Of a stretch of 7,669 nt of DNA, positions 6,504-7,669 are shown in pieces (position 1 is the stretch's first letter; the number at the start of each line of letters is the position of its first letter). Position numbers and translations under genes: made by a program. The notes under the pieces are model-generated. The model had not been told where the DNA came from. It ran no database searches and worked only from the letters and a program-made list of their open reading frames with translations. Source of the stretch: an uncultured Prevotella sp. GTDB lineage: Bacteria > Bacteroidota > Bacteroidia > Bacteroidales > Bacteroidaceae. The stretch is from NCBI GenBank assembly GCA_900314365.1, contig OMVH01000175.1, positions 1 through 7,669 of the forward strand. The letters run 5' to 3'.

Positions 6504-7072
6504 AACGTCTCTCAGACTTTATCATCTCCTTTCTCTGCCTGCTCTTCTTCTCTCCCCTCATGCTGGTTTGCGCCATAGCCATAAGAAGAGAAGACGGGCT
6601 GCCTGTCATTTTCAGGCAGGAGCGTATTGGCCTGCATGGGAAACCCTTCTTCATCTACAAATTCCGCAGCATGAAAAAGGGAGCCGAACAGGACAAGCCT
6701 CTGCTGCTTGAGTCGGGAAACGACCCTCGGCTCACCCATGTCGGCCGTTTCCTGCGTATTCATCATCTTGACGAACTGCCACAACTATGGAATGTGCTCA
6801 AGGGCGACATGGCTTTTGTAGGCTACAGGCCAGAGCGGCAATACTTCATCGACAAAATCATGGAGCAAGACCCTCGCTACAGCCGCCTGTTTGCCATCAG
6901 GCCTGGTGTGACCTCCTACGCCACGCTCTACAACGGCTACACCGACACCATGGAGAAGATGCTTAAGCGACTGGATCTTGACCTCTACTATCTGGAGCAC
7001 CGCTCCTGGTGGCTCGACCTCAAGATTCTGGCAAAGACTTTCATCAATCTCCTAATAGGAAAGATCTTCTAA
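6500..7072 (+). CDS. Small polyprenyl-phosphate phosphoglycosyl transferase, copy 2
   Basis: This 190-residue protein is a second monotopic phosphoglycosyl transferase, parallel in design to the one at 3991. It has an N-terminal hydrophobic segment (about 5-28) with Ser18-Pro19, then FRQERIGLHGKPFFIYKFRS (38-57), the catalytic Asp91-Glu92 in HLDELPQLWNVLKGDM, and FVGYRPE (106-112). The last motif has Tyr109 where the first copy and most family members have Pro (VGPRPE). The C-terminal third (GYTDTMEKMLKRLDLDLYYL) also differs in sequence from copy 1, so the two probably do not share the same sugar or the same job. From memory, VGYRPE variants are common in Bacteroidetes, so this is likely a subfamily feature and not a defect. 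The start overlaps the dehydratase stop (ATGA). It is the last gene of the operon, followed by the hairpin at 7093. Confidence 0.92.
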   Translation: MKRLSDFIISFLCLLFFSPLMLVCAIAIRREDGLPVIFRQERIGLHGKPFFIYKFRSMKKGAEQDKPLLLESGNDPRLTHVGRFLRIHHLDELPQLWNVLKGDMAFVGYRPERQYFIDKIMEQDPRYSRLFAIRPGVTSYATLYNGYTDTMEKMLKRLDLDLYYLEHRSWWLDLKILAKTFINLLIGKIF

Positions 7073-7092
7073 CTCAAATTCATATTTGCTTT

Positions 7093-7137
7093 ACGACAAC
7101 GCCCGACAACCTAAAAGTGGTTGCCGGGCGTTGTCGT
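7093..7137. terminator. Long hairpin, probable bidirectional terminator
   Basis: A perfect 13-base-pair stem pairs ACGACAACGCCCG (7093-7105) with CGGGCGTTGTCGT (7125-7137). After one A-C mismatch it is extended by CAACC (7107-7111) with GGTTG (7119-7123) around a 7-base loop. It lies between the end of the plus-strand operon (7072) and the end of the minus-strand lipoprotein gene (7148), as a shared terminator should. The T-tract is short on the plus strand (TTT) and poor on the minus strand, so termination may depend mainly on the very stable stem. Confidence 0.85.
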
Positions 7138-7147
7138 TTACACTGCT

Positions 7148-7594
7148 TTAGAACCTTCGGAAGTTGAGCCTCAATGTCCTTGAGCGCAGAACCATGCTGG
7201 AGCCAGAAAGCCTCTCAACGAAGAAATGCTCCTCCAGGGCATTGACCCCGATGTCTCTAAGTTCTTCCACGTCGTCTATCGGGATGTCGCCACCGTCAGG
7301 CAGATCCTGGTGCCAATGGTTAGCATGGGGCGAGGTGAGAATCAGGCTATCGTTCTGATGAACGAATCGGAAATAATAGCCTCTGTCGTTGGCTTCCATA
7401 TCTCTGGCGCTGATGAGCTTAGCCTGCACGCCCCAAAACACCTTACGCTGGGAGTAGTCGGTCACGCCTCCTGTAGCCAGGGTATCAACGGTGGTCAGAT
7501 GCCAAAAGCCATCCAGTTTTCCGTTGCTGTCTGTGGAAATAGAGCACGACCCAAGGAGCAGGGCGGCGAATATATAGACAAATCTCTTTTTCAT
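7148..7594 (-). CDS. Small lipocalin-like lipoprotein (Bacteroidetes DUF4847-type)
   Basis: This 148-residue protein begins with a lipoprotein signal: MKKR, a hydrophobic stretch, then LGSC with Cys17 as the lipidation site. It should therefore be anchored in a membrane facing the periplasm or the cell surface. The mature part opens with KLDGFWHLTTVDTL, and a GxW near the start is a hallmark of lipocalin-like barrels. It continues with strands such as YYFRFVHQNDSLILTS and ends in RTLRLNFRRF. I assign it to the lipocalin-like DUF4847 type from memory of that pattern; the ligand and role are unknown. Two D-T/S-L triplets (37-39 and 82-84) match the Bacteroides O-glycosylation motif, which is only suggestive. 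It is convergent to the glycan operon and unlikely to be part of it. Its ATG overlaps the stop of an upstream minus-strand gene. Confidence 0.8.
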   Translation of the reverse strand: MKKRFVYIFAALLLGSCSISTDSNGKLDGFWHLTTVDTLATGGVTDYSQRKVFWGVQAKLISARDMEANDRGYYFRFVHQNDSLILTSPHANHWHQDLPDGGDIPIDDVEELRDIGVNALEEHFFVERLSGSSMVLRSRTLRLNFRRF

Positions 7595-7669
7595 AAGTTA
7601 AAAGTTCCTGTCTTACTTATCGTGAGCTGAAAACCGGTATTGCGCCCGAGTATGCTGCCGAAGTCCATG
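7591..7669 (-). CDS. C-terminal end of an unidentified gene running off the right edge
   Basis: Only one minus-strand frame stays open from the window edge to the lipoprotein gene. It gives 25 residues, MDFGSILGRNTGFQLTISKT followed by GTFNL, and then a TGA at 7593-7591 that overlaps the lipoprotein ATG as ATGA. The other two minus frames both stop within this stretch. The ATGA junction is what a translationally coupled operon partner would show. The first visible Met is probably internal. The fragment is too short to assign a family; alternating hydrophobic residues would suit a terminal beta-strand. Confidence 0.5.
   Translation of the reverse strand, partial: MDFGSILGRNTGFQLTISKTGTFNL

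Larger units (their letters stand above)
1742..7072 (+). other. Five-gene exopolysaccharide/glycan operon
   Basis: Five plus-strand genes follow with gaps of 15 and 8 bases and two 4-base ATGA overlaps (at 3991-3994 and 6500-6503), so they are almost certainly co-transcribed and partly translationally coupled. In order they encode an ExoA-like GT2, a PLP sugar aminotransferase, a small phosphoglycosyl transferase, a membrane-anchored 4,6-dehydratase and a second small phosphoglycosyl transferase. The set covers synthesis of an amino-dideoxy sugar nucleotide, its loading onto a polyprenyl phosphate and one extension step. Flippase, polymerase and export genes are absent from the window. The unit ends at the hairpin at 7093-7137. 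Confidence 0.8.

Overview
This looks like about 7.7 kb of chromosome from a member of the Bacteroidales, most likely Prevotella or a close relative. The reasons are a moderate and uneven GC content, starts with AT-rich leaders and no clear Shine-Dalgarno sequence, a small lipocalin-like lipoprotein of a Bacteroidetes type, and protein sequences that resemble Bacteroidetes exopolysaccharide genes. The genus is inferred from sequence feel, not from a marker gene.

Layout: (1) 1-1386, the C-terminal part of a secreted-type right-handed beta-helix protein whose start lies before the window. (2) 1387-1741, a 355-base gap with no convincing gene; it holds a GC-rich island with an unusually good nested hairpin, between AT-rich flanks. 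(3) 1742-7072, a tight five-gene plus-strand operon: an ExoA-like family 2 glycosyltransferase, a DegT/DnrJ/EryC1/StrS aminotransferase, a small PglC-type phosphoglycosyl transferase, a large membrane-anchored PglF/CapD/WbpM-type nucleotide-sugar 4,6-dehydratase, and a second small phosphoglycosyl transferase. Two junctions are ATGA overlaps and the other two gaps are 8 and 15 bases. (4) 7093-7137, a long hairpin that probably terminates transcription from both sides. (5) 7148-7594 on the minus strand, a lipocalin-like lipoprotein, translationally coupled to a gene that runs off the right edge.

How the genes fit together: the dehydratase and aminotransferase are the expected first two steps from UDP-GlcNAc to a UDP-4-amino-4,6-dideoxy-HexNAc sugar. 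A phosphoglycosyl transferase would place such a sugar (or another) on undecaprenyl phosphate, and the GT2 would extend the lipid-linked chain. The beta-helix protein may be an exported polysaccharide-processing or polysaccharide-binding factor. No flippase, polymerase, chain-length regulator, export protein or sugar acetyltransferase is seen, so the window is one part of a larger capsule or exopolysaccharide locus. Nothing here is clearly a new class of system. The most unusual points are two initiating phosphoglycosyl transferases flanking one dehydratase, the structured island before the operon, and the strong base-composition shift inside the beta-helix gene.
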